Source: Clostridia bacterium (lineage in GTDB: Bacteria; Bacillota; Clostridia; Christensenellales; Aristaeellaceae). Taken from it: a stretch of DNA of 16,792 nt. Made by a program: the position numbers and the translations under genes. The stretch is taken from the NCBI GenBank assembly GCA_030526935.1, contig JAUNBY010000027.1:1-16792 (forward strand). The letters are read 5' to 3'. Position 1 is the stretch's first letter; every line of letters begins with the position of its first letter. The notes beneath the pieces are model-generated. The model was given only the letters and a program-made list of their open reading frames with translations, was not told the origin of the DNA and searched no databases. Positions 1 through 7,617 of the stretch are shown here, piece by piece.

Positions 1-110
1 ATGAGCTACCTTTTTTTGCTTCTTTTTGGGGGGCAGTTGGGGTTTCAATCGGGGTGATAGTTATTGTAATATTGAAGTATTCAATCGTTAAGAAATCGAG
101 AGGTGTAATA
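1..110 (+). other. Possible 3' end of an upstream membrane-protein gene
   Basis: Upstream of the kinase start, two plus-strand frames are open to the window edge. The frame starting at base 3 has no stop, encodes a strongly hydrophobic stretch followed by KYSIVKKSRG, and runs directly into the kinase. The frame starting at base 1 is also hydrophobic and stops at TGA 55-57. Either could be the last membrane helix of an upstream gene, for example a transporter. Too little is visible to decide. Confidence 0.25.
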
Positions 111-1319
111 ATGCGCTGCGAAGAAGTATTCGAAAGCATATACCGTAATCAGCCGCAGTCCGTGGCGTTCTGTCCGTACAGGATCTGCCCCATAGGCGCT
201 CACAGCGATCATCAATACGGCAAGATAACCGGCTTCGCCATCGACAAGGGCGTTCACATGGCCTACCGTCCCAAGCACAACGGAGTAGTCGAATTGTCGT
301 CGCTAAACTTTGAAAAGCGCGCCCAGTTTCACATAAGCCAGGTTCCTCCGCGACAGTCTGACTGGGCGGATTACCTGCGCGGAGCGACCGTTATGCTGGC
401 GAATTGCTTCCCTTTACACAACGGCATAAGCGGCGTAATCGAGGGAACGATTCCGATAGGCGGACTTTCGTCGTCAGCGGCGGTAATACTGGCCTTTTTA
501 TCGGCAATGTGCGACGTAAACGACATACGTCTGTCAAATCGCGAGCTTATTGAAACGGCGCTCAAAGCCGAGACCGATTATGTGGGCGTGAGCGTCGGAA
601 AGCTCGACCAGAGCTGCGAGGTGTTGAGCCGAAAGGATCACCTTCTCTATCTCGACACGCGCGACGACAGCTATGAACTCATACCGTCAAGTCCGGATAT
701 GAAGCCTTACGAAGTTGCGATATTCTTCAGCGGCGTAGAAAGAAGCCTCGCCTCGAGCAAGTTCAATATGCGCGTAGATGAACTCAAGTCCGCCGCCTAC
801 GCCCTCAAGGGCTACGCCGTTGACGGCGGCTTTGAAAATGCACTCGAAGTTCCCTACGGCAGATTCGTTGACGCGAGACTTCGCGACGTACCGAGGGATG
901 TATTTGAGCGCTATAAGGACAGGCTTCCTTCCATGTGGCTTAAGCGGGCGACACATTTCTATACGGAGTTCGAGCGCGTGGAAAAGGGCGCCGAGGCATG
1001 GCGAAACGGCGATATGCAGACATATGGCAAACTCGTTTTCGAAAGCGGAGAAAGCTCCATTTATAACTATGAAACAGGCTCTGAAGAACTTATAGCGCTC
1101 TATGAGATAATGCGCGAAACCGCGGGCGTATATGGAGGAAGGTTTTCCGGCGCGGGCTTCAAGGGTTGCTGCATGGCTTTGACAGACCCCGCGTATCGCG
1201 ACAAAATCATCTCCGGCGTAACCGAAAGATACCTGCGAAGATTTCCTCACATGGAGGGCAGGTTCTCCGTACACATATGCCGCAGCGCGGACGGGGTTGG
1301 CAATGCGCTCCGGGTGTGA
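111..1319 (+). CDS. GHMP-family sugar-1-kinase, galacturonokinase-like
   Basis: This 402-residue protein has the three GHMP kinase motifs in galactokinase order: GAHSDHQ (29-35), PIGGLSSSAA (115-124, phosphate-binding loop) and SGAGFKGC (346-353). GKLDQ (163-167) supplies the expected catalytic Asp166. Galactokinase has GEHTDY at motif 1. The Glu-to-Ala change and the context YRICPIGAHSDHQ match what I remember of plant galacturonokinase, which phosphorylates D-galacturonate at C1. I therefore favour a uronic-acid or related sugar 1-kinase over a true galactokinase; substrate is inferred. The start at 111 follows GAGAGGTG with good spacing. The frame remains open upstream to the window edge, so an N-terminal fusion cannot be excluded. 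The importer operon downstream has its own promoter, so co-transcription is not required. Confidence 0.85.
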   Translation: MRCEEVFESIYRNQPQSVAFCPYRICPIGAHSDHQYGKITGFAIDKGVHMAYRPKHNGVVELSSLNFEKRAQFHISQVPPRQSDWADYLRGATVMLANCFPLHNGISGVIEGTIPIGGLSSSAAVILAFLSAMCDVNDIRLSNRELIETALKAETDYVGVSVGKLDQSCEVLSRKDHLLYLDTRDDSYELIPSSPDMKPYEVAIFFSGVERSLASSKFNMRVDELKSAAYALKGYAVDGGFENALEVPYGRFVDARLRDVPRDVFERYKDRLPSMWLKRATHFYTEFERVEKGAEAWRNGDMQTYGKLVFESGESSIYNYETGSEELIALYEIMRETAGVYGGRFSGAGFKGCCMALTDPAYRDKIISGVTERYLRRFPHMEGRFSVHICRSADGVGNALRV

Positions 1320-1407
1320 TTTGCGGGGCTTTCGCGGCGCGTCCGGGTATGACAGACTGTCGTCCAATGTTTATTTATTCAATTATACCAAAATTACATA
1401 ATCCGTG

Positions 1408-1436
1408 TTGAAATTTCTATGGTTATGATGTATAAT
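1408..1436 (+). promoter_or_regulatory. Sigma-A promoter for the ABC importer operon
   Basis: TTGAAA at 1408-1413 and a perfect TATAAT at 1431-1436 are separated by 17 bases. Predicted transcription start is about 1443, giving a short leader of about 27 bases before the ATPase ATG at 1470. It makes the importer independent of the kinase gene. No obvious operator palindrome is visible. Confidence 0.8.
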
Positions 1437-1469
1437 AGTTTCATTGTGCAGACTAATGGAGGAAAATAC

Positions 1470-2588
1470 ATGAGTGTAGGAATCAGCATCAAACACGCGG
1501 TAAAAAAATACGGCTCCACCACGGTCATTCCCGACTTGTCGCTGAATATTAAGAACGGCGAGTTTTTTACGCTTTTAGGCCCCTCGGGTTGCGGAAAGAC
1601 GACGCTTTTGCGAATGATAGCGGGCTTCAACACCATAGAGGGCGGCGAATTCTATTTCGACGACAAATTGATAAACAACATCGACCCCGGCAAGCGAAAT
1701 ACAGGCATGGTCTTCCAGAACTACGCCATATTCCCGCATATGTCGGTGCGCAAAAACGTGGCTTTCGGCCTTAAAAACCGCGACGTTAAAATACCCTCAG
1801 CCGAAATAAAAAAGCGCACCGAGGAATTCCTGAAGCTCGTAAAAATCGACGAATACTCCGATCGTATGCCAGAAAGACTTTCCGGCGGACAGCAGCAGCG
1901 CGTGGCGCTGGCGAGGGCGCTGGTCATAAGGCCGGATGTCTTGCTTATGGACGAGCCGCTCAGCAACCTCGACGCAAAACTGCGCGTCGAGATGAGGGCG
2001 GTAATAAAGGACATACAGAAAAACGTCGGCATCACGACCGTTTACGTCACCCACGACCAGGAGGAGGCCATGGCCATCTCCGACCGCATAGCCGTTATGA
2101 ATAAGGGCATGATACAGCATATAGGCTTCCCCCGCGATATATATCTACGCCCCGCGAACCTGTTCGTCGCGACATTCATAGGCAAGAGCAATATTCTTAC
2201 GGGGGAATTGGTCGAGGAAAACGGGCGCTGGTTCGCGAAGTTGAATAACGGTTCCCTGATAGACGCCTCCGGCGTGGATGCCGCTATTGCATCCAACCAG
2301 AAGGTGAGCATATCCATTCGCCCCGAGGAACTGCTCTTCGCCAAAGACGGCGAGGACGGCATAAACGCGCGCATAGACGACAGCGTGTTCCTTGGAAGCA
2401 ATACCCATTACTTTACCACCCTCGAAACCGGAGAAAAGGCCGAGATCATACAGGAGACCGAGATAGAATCGATACTCGAACCGGGTTCGTCCATTCGCGT
2501 CAAGGTCAACACTAAAAAGTACAATATATTCCGCGCCGCCGACGGAATGAGCCTGATGAGCGGCGTGCGCAATGAATGCGAGGTGTGA
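1470..2588 (+). CDS. ABC importer ATP-binding protein (Fbp/Afu/Pot type)
   Basis: The 372-residue protein energises uptake through the permease encoded next. It has a Walker A GPSGCGKTT (37-45), Q-loop Gln83 in VFQNYAIFPH, signature LSGGQQQR (137-144), Walker B VLLMDEP (157-163), D-loop SNLDA and switch His195 in VYVTHDQ. The last ~130 residues form a TOBE-like regulatory domain, as in spermidine, sulfate, iron and sugar-phosphate importers. All catalytic residues are intact. The start at 1470 is chosen because TGGAGGA lies 7-8 bases upstream; the in-frame ATG at 1419 lies upstream of the predicted transcription start. The stop is 2 bases before the permease start, so translation is probably coupled. 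It belongs to the family often labelled FbpC or PotA; the name does not fix the substrate. Confidence 0.95.
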   Translation: MSVGISIKHAVKKYGSTTVIPDLSLNIKNGEFFTLLGPSGCGKTTLLRMIAGFNTIEGGEFYFDDKLINNIDPGKRNTGMVFQNYAIFPHMSVRKNVAFGLKNRDVKIPSAEIKKRTEEFLKLVKIDEYSDRMPERLSGGQQQRVALARALVIRPDVLLMDEPLSNLDAKLRVEMRAVIKDIQKNVGITTVYVTHDQEEAMAISDRIAVMNKGMIQHIGFPRDIYLRPANLFVATFIGKSNILTGELVEENGRWFAKLNNGSLIDASGVDAAIASNQKVSISIRPEELLFAKDGEDGINARIDDSVFLGSNTHYFTTLETGEKAEIIQETEIESILEPGSSIRVKVNTKKYNIFRAADGMSLMSGVRNECEV

Positions 2589-2590
2589 CC

Positions 2591-4240
2591 ATGCCCGGAA
2601 AAAAGCGCGATATCTGGAATTGGATAGCGGTAATGCTCCTGCTGCTTTTCCTTGTGTTTTTCATATACCCCTGCGTAAAGCTCATGTGGGAGGCGTTTTA
2701 CACCGCCGATGAGGGATTCACCCTCGGGGCTTTCATAAGATTTTTCTCGAGAAGCTACTATTACAACACCATCATAAACTCGCTGAAGGTATCGGCGGCG
2801 GTCATGGGAATATCGCTTTTGATAGGCGTCCCGTTCTCCTATTTTTTTACGTTTTACTCGCTTCGTGGAAGGCGCGTGCTTTTCGTGCTGGCGCTTTTGT
2901 GCACCATGTCGGCGCCGTTCATAGGCGCGTATTCGTGGATAATGCTATTGGGGCGAAACGGAGTCATAACCCGGTTTTTATCCTCGATAGGAATTGAGTT
3001 TGGCTCGATATACGGCTTTGGCGGCATACTGCTCGTTCAATCGCTCAAGCTTTTCCCGCTGGTCATGATATATATGAATGGCGCGTTTCAGGACATCGAC
3101 AACAGCCTCGTCGAAGCCTCGGCAAACCTGGGCTGTTCGGGAGTCAAGCGCTTCTTCCAGATAATCCTGAGCCTCACCATGCCCACCATACTCGCGGCGG
3201 CGCTTATAGTCTTCATGAGGGCCTTCGCCGACTTCGGAACGCCTGCCATAATCGGAGAGGGCTTTAAGACCTTCCCGGTTCTGATATACGATTCGTTCCT
3301 GAGCGAGGTCGGCGCTGATTATAACTTCGCCTCGGCGGTAAGCGTACTGGCGATACTGCTGACGGCGGTCGTATTCCTGCTTCAGCAGTTTGTCACCAAT
3401 CGCTTCAAGTTCTCGATAAACTCGCTTCACCCGATACAAAAGAAGAAGCCCAAGGGCGTAGGCGGCTTTTTGATGCACTTTTACTGCTACGCGCTCATAG
3501 CCGTCGCCATGCTTCCGCAGATATACATTATTTTCGATTCCTTCCGCGACTATAGGGGACAGGTGGCGCAGAACACATACTCGATGTCCAATTACACAAA
3601 CGCTATCAGGAGGCTACTTGGGCGCTCGATACAGAATACTCTCGTCATAAGCATTATATCGCTCGCCATAATCATTGTTATCGCCGTGCTCGTAGCGTAT
3701 CTCGTCGTCAGGCGTTCCAACACGCTCAACCACACCATAGATACAATATCGATGCTTCCGTATATAATGCCCGGCGCGGTCATAGGTATATCGCTCATCA
3801 TAGCGTTTAACAGCGGGGTATTGTCGCTCACGGGAACGCTGGCTATAATGATAATCGCGCTGACTATAAGGCGAATGCCGTATACAAGCCGCTCCGCGAC
3901 CGCGACGATGATGCAAATTCCAATAAGTACGGAGGAAGCCGGAATAAGCCTCGGCGCCTCCAAGCTCAAGACCTTCGTTCTGATAACGGTTCCGCAGATG
4001 TCGCGCGGAATCATCTCCGGCGCGATATTGAGCTTCGTGTCGATCATTACCGAGATGTCGAGCGGTATCTTCCTCTATAACAACCGCACCATCACCCTGA
4101 CGCTTTCGACCTATTCGTCGATACAGCTCGGCTCCTATGGAACCGCCTCCGCGTTCGCGACGGTTACGACGCTGTTGACAGTGGTGTGCCTGGTTCTCTA
4201 TCTCATCTGTACGCGCGGCTCCGAGAGGATGAGCGTGTAG
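2591..4240 (+). CDS. ABC importer permease, fused double-domain (FbpB-like)
   Basis: This 549-residue membrane protein contains two permease domains in one chain, about residues 1-275 and 295-549, each with roughly six hydrophobic helices. Each carries an EAA loop that docks the ATPase: EASANLGCSG (175-184) and EEAGISLGAS (448-457). The charged linker PIQKKKPKG sits between the halves. Fusion of both halves is typical of ferric-iron and AfuB-type sugar-phosphate importers. The start at 2591 is preferred over the in-frame ATG at 2576, which overlaps the ATPase gene, because GAGGTG lies about 6 bases upstream of 2591. It is followed after a hairpin by the binding-protein gene. No frameshift or missing motif is seen. 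Confidence 0.93.
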   Translation: MPGKKRDIWNWIAVMLLLLFLVFFIYPCVKLMWEAFYTADEGFTLGAFIRFFSRSYYYNTIINSLKVSAAVMGISLLIGVPFSYFFTFYSLRGRRVLFVLALLCTMSAPFIGAYSWIMLLGRNGVITRFLSSIGIEFGSIYGFGGILLVQSLKLFPLVMIYMNGAFQDIDNSLVEASANLGCSGVKRFFQIILSLTMPTILAAALIVFMRAFADFGTPAIIGEGFKTFPVLIYDSFLSEVGADYNFASAVSVLAILLTAVVFLLQQFVTNRFKFSINSLHPIQKKKPKGVGGFLMHFYCYALIAVAMLPQIYIIFDSFRDYRGQVAQNTYSMSNYTNAIRRLLGRSIQNTLVISIISLAIIIVIAVLVAYLVVRRSNTLNHTIDTISMLPYIMPGAVIGISLIIAFNSGVLSLTGTLAIMIIALTIRRMPYTSRSATATMMQIPISTEEAGISLGASKLKTFVLITVPQMSRGIISGAILSFVSIITEMSSGIFLYNNRTITLTLSTYSSIQLGSYGTASAFATVTTLLTVVCLVLYLICTRGSERMSV

Positions 4241-4246
4241 AAACGA

Positions 4247-4270
4247 TATATAGCCTACGGGCTTTATATA
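4247..4270 (+). other. Intercistronic hairpin between permease and binding protein
   Basis: TATATAGCC (4247-4255) pairs with GGC plus TATATA (4260-4262, 4265-4270) around a TACG loop, with a TT bulge. No T-run follows, so this is not a full terminator. Such hairpins in importer operons often mark RNA processing or partial termination that tunes binding-protein output; here that role is inferred. Confidence 0.45.
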
Positions 4271-4298
4271 ACAAATTATCTTAGGAGGAAACCTCAAC

Positions 4299-5354
4299 AT
4301 GAAGAAACTGCTGGTTATGGTTCTGGCTCTGATTATGGCTCTGTCTTTCGCGGGCATATCCGTGGCCGAGGAAAAGCCGTCATGGGTTCGCGAAGATCCG
4401 TCGTCCATCGGCGACACCGTAGTCGTCTACTCGACTCTCGACGATCCGCAGCAGGCGACCGTCGAAGCCATCTGGTATGAGTACTATCCCAATTGCACCA
4501 TCGAGTGGATAAGCGGCTCAGTCGGTACGCTCATCGCCCGCGCCCGCGGCGAGATCAACAACCCCCAGGCCGACGTCATAATGGGCGGACTGTTCGAGTC
4601 GGACGGCACCACCTATCACGACGTGCTTCAGCAATACACCCCCACTATTTCTACCGAGCTTAACAAGCTCGATCCCTATGGATTCTACACCTTCTTCGAC
4701 GTGCAGTACATGGCTCTCGTCGTCAACAACGACCTGGTAAACGAACTTGGCATAGAGATAAACGGCTATGAAGACCTCCTTAACCCCGCTCTCAAGGGCA
4801 GGATAATAATGGCCGACCCCGCGGCGTCGTCCTCCGCCTACCGCCAGTTCCACACCATTCTGGCTCTTATGGGCGATTCCTTCGGCGACGATAAGTCCTG
4901 GGAGTACATCGACGCCCTCATGGAAAACGCCGACGGCGTAATCACCACCTCGTCTTCAACCGTATTCCGCTCCGTCATAAGCGGCGAGTACGTAGTTGGA
5001 CTCACCTATGAAAACATCGTGCAGATGCAGATCGAAAAGAACGGCGCGGACAACATCACCCTCGTCTACCCCGTAGAGGGCAACACCGCCTGCGCTTCCG
5101 GCGCCGGCATGATAAAGGACTGCCAGCACTACGAAGCCGCCGCGGCCTTCCTCGATTTCTGCGGATCGGTCGATTACCAGCTCGCACGCGTCGATGAAAA
5201 CTGCGCTCGCGGCACCAACAACCAAATAAGGTACGAGAACTACCCCGCTGACGAGGAGCTTGGACTTGTCGAAATCGACTGGGAGTGGCTCGGAACTCAG
5301 AAGGAAGCCCTTCTCGAAAAGTGGGCCGAGCATTGGGCGATGTACGCGGGCTGA
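4299..5354 (+). CDS. Secreted substrate-binding protein of the ABC importer (family 1)
   Basis: The 351-residue protein starts with a signal peptide, MKKLLVMVLALIMALSF, ending in a likely signal peptidase I site after SVA (about residue 23). The rest looks like the FbpA/AfuA fold, for example VVYSTLDDPQ, ADVIMGG, LNPALKGRI and GLTYEN. Two features are odd. There is no lipobox cysteine, although most Gram-positive binding proteins are lipoproteins, so anchoring is unexplained. There is also no Tyr-Tyr pair near the hinge where FbpA binds iron; the equivalent place reads VVGLTYENIV. An anionic organic ligand such as a sugar phosphate is therefore more likely than iron, but this is inference. 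AGGAGG at 4283-4288 is a strong ribosome site, and a terminator follows the stop. Confidence 0.9.
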   Translation: MKKLLVMVLALIMALSFAGISVAEEKPSWVREDPSSIGDTVVVYSTLDDPQQATVEAIWYEYYPNCTIEWISGSVGTLIARARGEINNPQADVIMGGLFESDGTTYHDVLQQYTPTISTELNKLDPYGFYTFFDVQYMALVVNNDLVNELGIEINGYEDLLNPALKGRIIMADPAASSSAYRQFHTILALMGDSFGDDKSWEYIDALMENADGVITTSSSTVFRSVISGEYVVGLTYENIVQMQIEKNGADNITLVYPVEGNTACASGAGMIKDCQHYEAAAAFLDFCGSVDYQLARVDENCARGTNNQIRYENYPADEELGLVEIDWEWLGTQKEALLEKWAEHWAMYAG

Positions 5355-5383
5355 TACTCGCCTGATTTCATAATCGAATGATT

Positions 5384-5426
5384 CGGCGCGGCATATCTCA
5401 AAATGAGGCATGCCGCGCCGGTCTTT
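5384..5426 (+). terminator. Rho-independent terminator after the importer operon
   Basis: CGGCGCGGCAT (5384-5394) and ATGCCGCGCCG (5410-5420) form a perfect 11-bp stem, with a further CTC/GAG pair in the loop. GTCTTTAATT follows on the plus strand. It sits between convergent genes, but the minus-strand side lacks a T-run, so it mainly ends the importer transcript. Confidence 0.75.
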
Positions 5427-5428
5427 AA

Positions 5429-6292
5429 TTATGCTTCGAATTCCTCCAAAAACCTGCTTATGCGCAGTTTCGCGCGGTAAACCTCGTTTCTGGCGAATCC
5501 CGCTTCTATGGCCTTTTCGCAAGCTCCCGCCATATTTTCTCCCGCGAGAAGGCGCTCGAATAACGCGGCCTCGCAGCTCGTCTTCCCGCTATCCTCTTTA
5601 ACCCGCGCTTCCGGAGGAATAGCTACAGCTATGCTGTACTCGCCCTTTTCGACGTTCGCGTTTGACATAAGCCGTTCCAATACCGCTTCGCACGGCCCGG
5701 TCTCTATCTTTTCATAGAGTTTTGATATATCGCAGGCTACGCTTACCGAACATCCCGGAATCGTTTGAGCTATGGTTTTTATAAGCTCCACCACGCGGTG
5801 AGGCGATTCGTAGAACACCGCCACCGCCATGCCCTGGCGACGTATCGACATAAGCTTTTCACGCAGCGCCTTTTTTTCCCGCGGCAGAAAGCCGTAAAAC
5901 GCAAATTCCCGGCAATCGAAACCGCAGCACGACAAATGCGCGGTTATGGCGCTGGGTCCGCAAACGGGTATAACCCTTATTCCCGCTTCTATGGACAGCC
6001 TGACCAGCTCGCATCCGGGATCTGAAATGGCGGGGGTTCCCGCGTCGCATGTGAGGCAAAGCTTCATTTCCCTCGCGAGCATTTGTTCGACGAGCCCCCG
6101 TGCCACCGTCCCTTCGTTGTGCCTGTGGCACGAAACCAGTGGCTTTTTTATTCCGAGGCGGTTTAGCAGCTTCATAGTCACCCGCGTATCTTCTGCGGCT
6201 ATCAAATCGGCGTTTGATATGGCCTCGCCCGCGCGGGGCGTCAAGTCGCCAAGATTGCCTATGGGCGTAGCCACTACGTATAATTCAGACAT
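5429..6292 (-). CDS. rsmI: 16S rRNA (cytidine-1402-2'-O)-methyltransferase RsmI
   Basis: RsmI uses S-adenosylmethionine to 2'-O-methylate C1402 in helix 44 of 16S rRNA, in the decoding centre. The 287-residue product is of normal length and shows the family signatures TPIGNLGD (9-16), AEDTR (33-37), CDAGTPAISDPG (82-93) and GPSA (112-115) of the tetrapyrrole-methylase fold. The ATG at 6290-6292 follows GGAGG with 7 bases of spacing. Its first 8 bases overlap the end of the upstream methyltransferase gene, so the two are translationally coupled and it is last in the biotin ligase-bioY-rmt operon. Identification is firm. Confidence 0.95.
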   Translation of the reverse strand: MSELYVVATPIGNLGDLTPRAGEAISNADLIAAEDTRVTMKLLNRLGIKKPLVSCHRHNEGTVARGLVEQMLAREMKLCLTCDAGTPAISDPGCELVRLSIEAGIRVIPVCGPSAITAHLSCCGFDCREFAFYGFLPREKKALREKLMSIRRQGMAVAVFYESPHRVVELIKTIAQTIPGCSVSVACDISKLYEKIETGPCEAVLERLMSNANVEKGEYSIAVAIPPEARVKEDSGKTSCEAALFERLLAGENMAGACEKAIEAGFARNEVYRAKLRISRFLEEFEA

Positions 6293-7055
6293 TTAAATCC
6301 TCCAGCAGATAGCACAATTCGTCGTCCTGAACGAAGCTGTCCAGAAGGCGTATATCGTCGCCTATCATCGGTTCGAACCACTCGGCGTAGTGCCTTTGCA
6401 TTCCTACGTCGCGCCCGGTGAGCGTCCTCGTTGGAAAAGTTACGAGCTTGAATCTGGCCGTCGTCCTCTTAAGAAGCTCCGCGGCCGCGCCGCGCCGCTG
6501 CCTTTCCATCAAAGGCAACAGTTTCATGAAAAGAGCCAGGTCTCCCGGCGGCGGCTGTGTCTGTATGAGATCCATGGGATGGGCTCGTACATCCCAACCG
6601 CACTTCCCGGACCATTCGTTAACTATCTCTACCGCGCCGACGCTTATATCGCACGCCCACACCTTAAGCCCCATCCGGCCGAGCACCAACGGATTCAACC
6701 CGCAAGCGAGGTCGAGCGTAAGCCTTGGCTTTCCGACGAACGACAAAACCTTCTCATACAGTTTTTCGGCTTGCGGCCTTTCAAATGTCGAGGCGTGTAA
6801 AGCCAGCGCGAGGTTCAACGCCGTCTCGTCGCCCGCCGTGAAAGCCGTTAAATACTCGCGGGCTTTTTTTATACCGTCGGGGGTAATAAACGCCCCCGTT
6901 ATCTGATGAAGCTTCGCCCTCGCCGCCTTGTCCGCAAGCTTGGCGGAGGCTTGGCGAGAAAGCGCCTCCTCGTACACGCGCTTTACGGCGTCCTCGCTTA
7001 TATCCCGGTATTTCTTCGATTTTAAGAGCTTTTCGAGTCCTTCGTCCGACTTCAT
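6285..7055 (-). CDS. Arm/Rmt-type 16S rRNA m7G1405 methyltransferase homologue
   Basis: This 256-residue protein matches the aminoglycoside-resistance methyltransferases RmtB and ArmA along its length, as I remember them. Shared blocks are SKKYR (13-17), KLHQITGAFITP (48-59), LHAST (86-90), the SAM-binding LDLACGLNP (114-122), an acidic CDI (135-137), GDLALFMKLLPLMER (171-185) and TFPTRTLTGRDVGM (206-219). The family methylates N7 of G1405 in 16S rRNA and blocks 4,6-disubstituted deoxystreptamine aminoglycosides. RmtB has 251 residues, so length fits. The start at 7055 is chosen because MKSDEGLEKLLKSKKYR lines up with the RmtB N-terminus; an upstream in-frame ATG at 7115 lies inside bioY. The ribosome site is weak, and the 4-base gap after bioY suggests coupling. 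Activity in this host is inferred. Confidence 0.88.
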   Translation of the reverse strand: MKSDEGLEKLLKSKKYRDISEDAVKRVYEEALSRQASAKLADKAARAKLHQITGAFITPDGIKKAREYLTAFTAGDETALNLALALHASTFERPQAEKLYEKVLSFVGKPRLTLDLACGLNPLVLGRMGLKVWACDISVGAVEIVNEWSGKCGWDVRAHPMDLIQTQPPPGDLALFMKLLPLMERQRRGAAAELLKRTTARFKLVTFPTRTLTGRDVGMQRHYAEWFEPMIGDDIRLLDSFVQDDELCYLLEDLNV

Positions 7056-7059
7056 GGCG

Positions 7060-7617
7060 CTATATCCATAGCCTTGCGGAAAACTTAATCCTTTCGGCCA
7101 GCATGACGGCGACATACGCGCATACCGCGTCTTTGATGATATACGGCGCGCTCACCGTTACAAACGCCTGCACCGCGTTGACGCCCGCTGTGAAAGCGAA
7201 ATGCGCGACTCCGAAAGCATGACAGGCAACGACGCCCGCGAGTATCGCCATTACGCGCGACAGCGGCATCCACTTGGACTGAGATTTTTCACAGCCGCCG
7301 TTTACAACTGAACTGTCGATTCCGCAAAGCGCCGCCATCGGTATAAAGCCTATGAGAAATCCGCCCGTAGGCCCCGCGAACCTGGATATACCCCCGGTAA
7401 ATCCCGCGAACACCGGAAGCCCGGCAGCCCCTATGAAAAGATAAAGCACCACGCAGATTATCGAGCGCTTTGTGCCCAGTAAGCCGGCCGCTAGCGCCAC
7501 GGCGAACGTCTGAAGCGTAAGGGGCACTCCCGACGGCATGGGTATTGTTATTTGTGAAAGAGCGCATATGCACGCGGCACACAGGGCGATTCTCGTCATA
7601 TACTTTGCGTTATTCAT
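7060..7617 (-). CDS. bioY: BioY biotin transporter, S component
   Basis: BioY is the membrane substrate-capture subunit of ECF-type biotin uptake. The 185-residue product is hydrophobic with about six helices and carries the family motifs VPLTLQTFAV (31-40) and GPTGGFLIGF (82-91). No ECF ATPase or T subunit (bioM/bioN) is in the window, so it either shares a general ECF module encoded elsewhere or works alone, as reported for some BioY proteins. Its ATG overlaps the end of the biotin ligase gene by 8 bases, and GAGG lies upstream within that gene. Pairing with biotin ligase fits import followed by attachment to carboxylases. Confidence 0.95.
   Translation of the reverse strand: MNNAKYMTRIALCAACICALSQITIPMPSGVPLTLQTFAVALAAGLLGTKRSIICVVLYLFIGAAGLPVFAGFTGGISRFAGPTGGFLIGFIPMAALCGIDSSVVNGGCEKSQSKWMPLSRVMAILAGVVACHAFGVAHFAFTAGVNAVQAFVTVSAPYIIKDAVCAYVAVMLAERIKFSARLWI

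Noticed and set aside
687..1367. 226-residue minus-strand ORF opposite the kinase
   Set aside because: It is antisense to a gene with all GHMP motifs, has no recognisable domain or ribosome site, and long shadows are expected at this base composition.
3614..4417. 267-residue minus-strand ORF across the permease and binding-protein start
   Set aside because: It runs antisense through two clear genes and their intercistronic region; its Arg/Tyr/His-rich translation is typical of a shadow frame.
1470..5354. Ferric iron transporter fbpABC
   Set aside because: Family resemblance is real, but the binding protein lacks the iron-binding tyrosine pair, so the substrate name is not supported.
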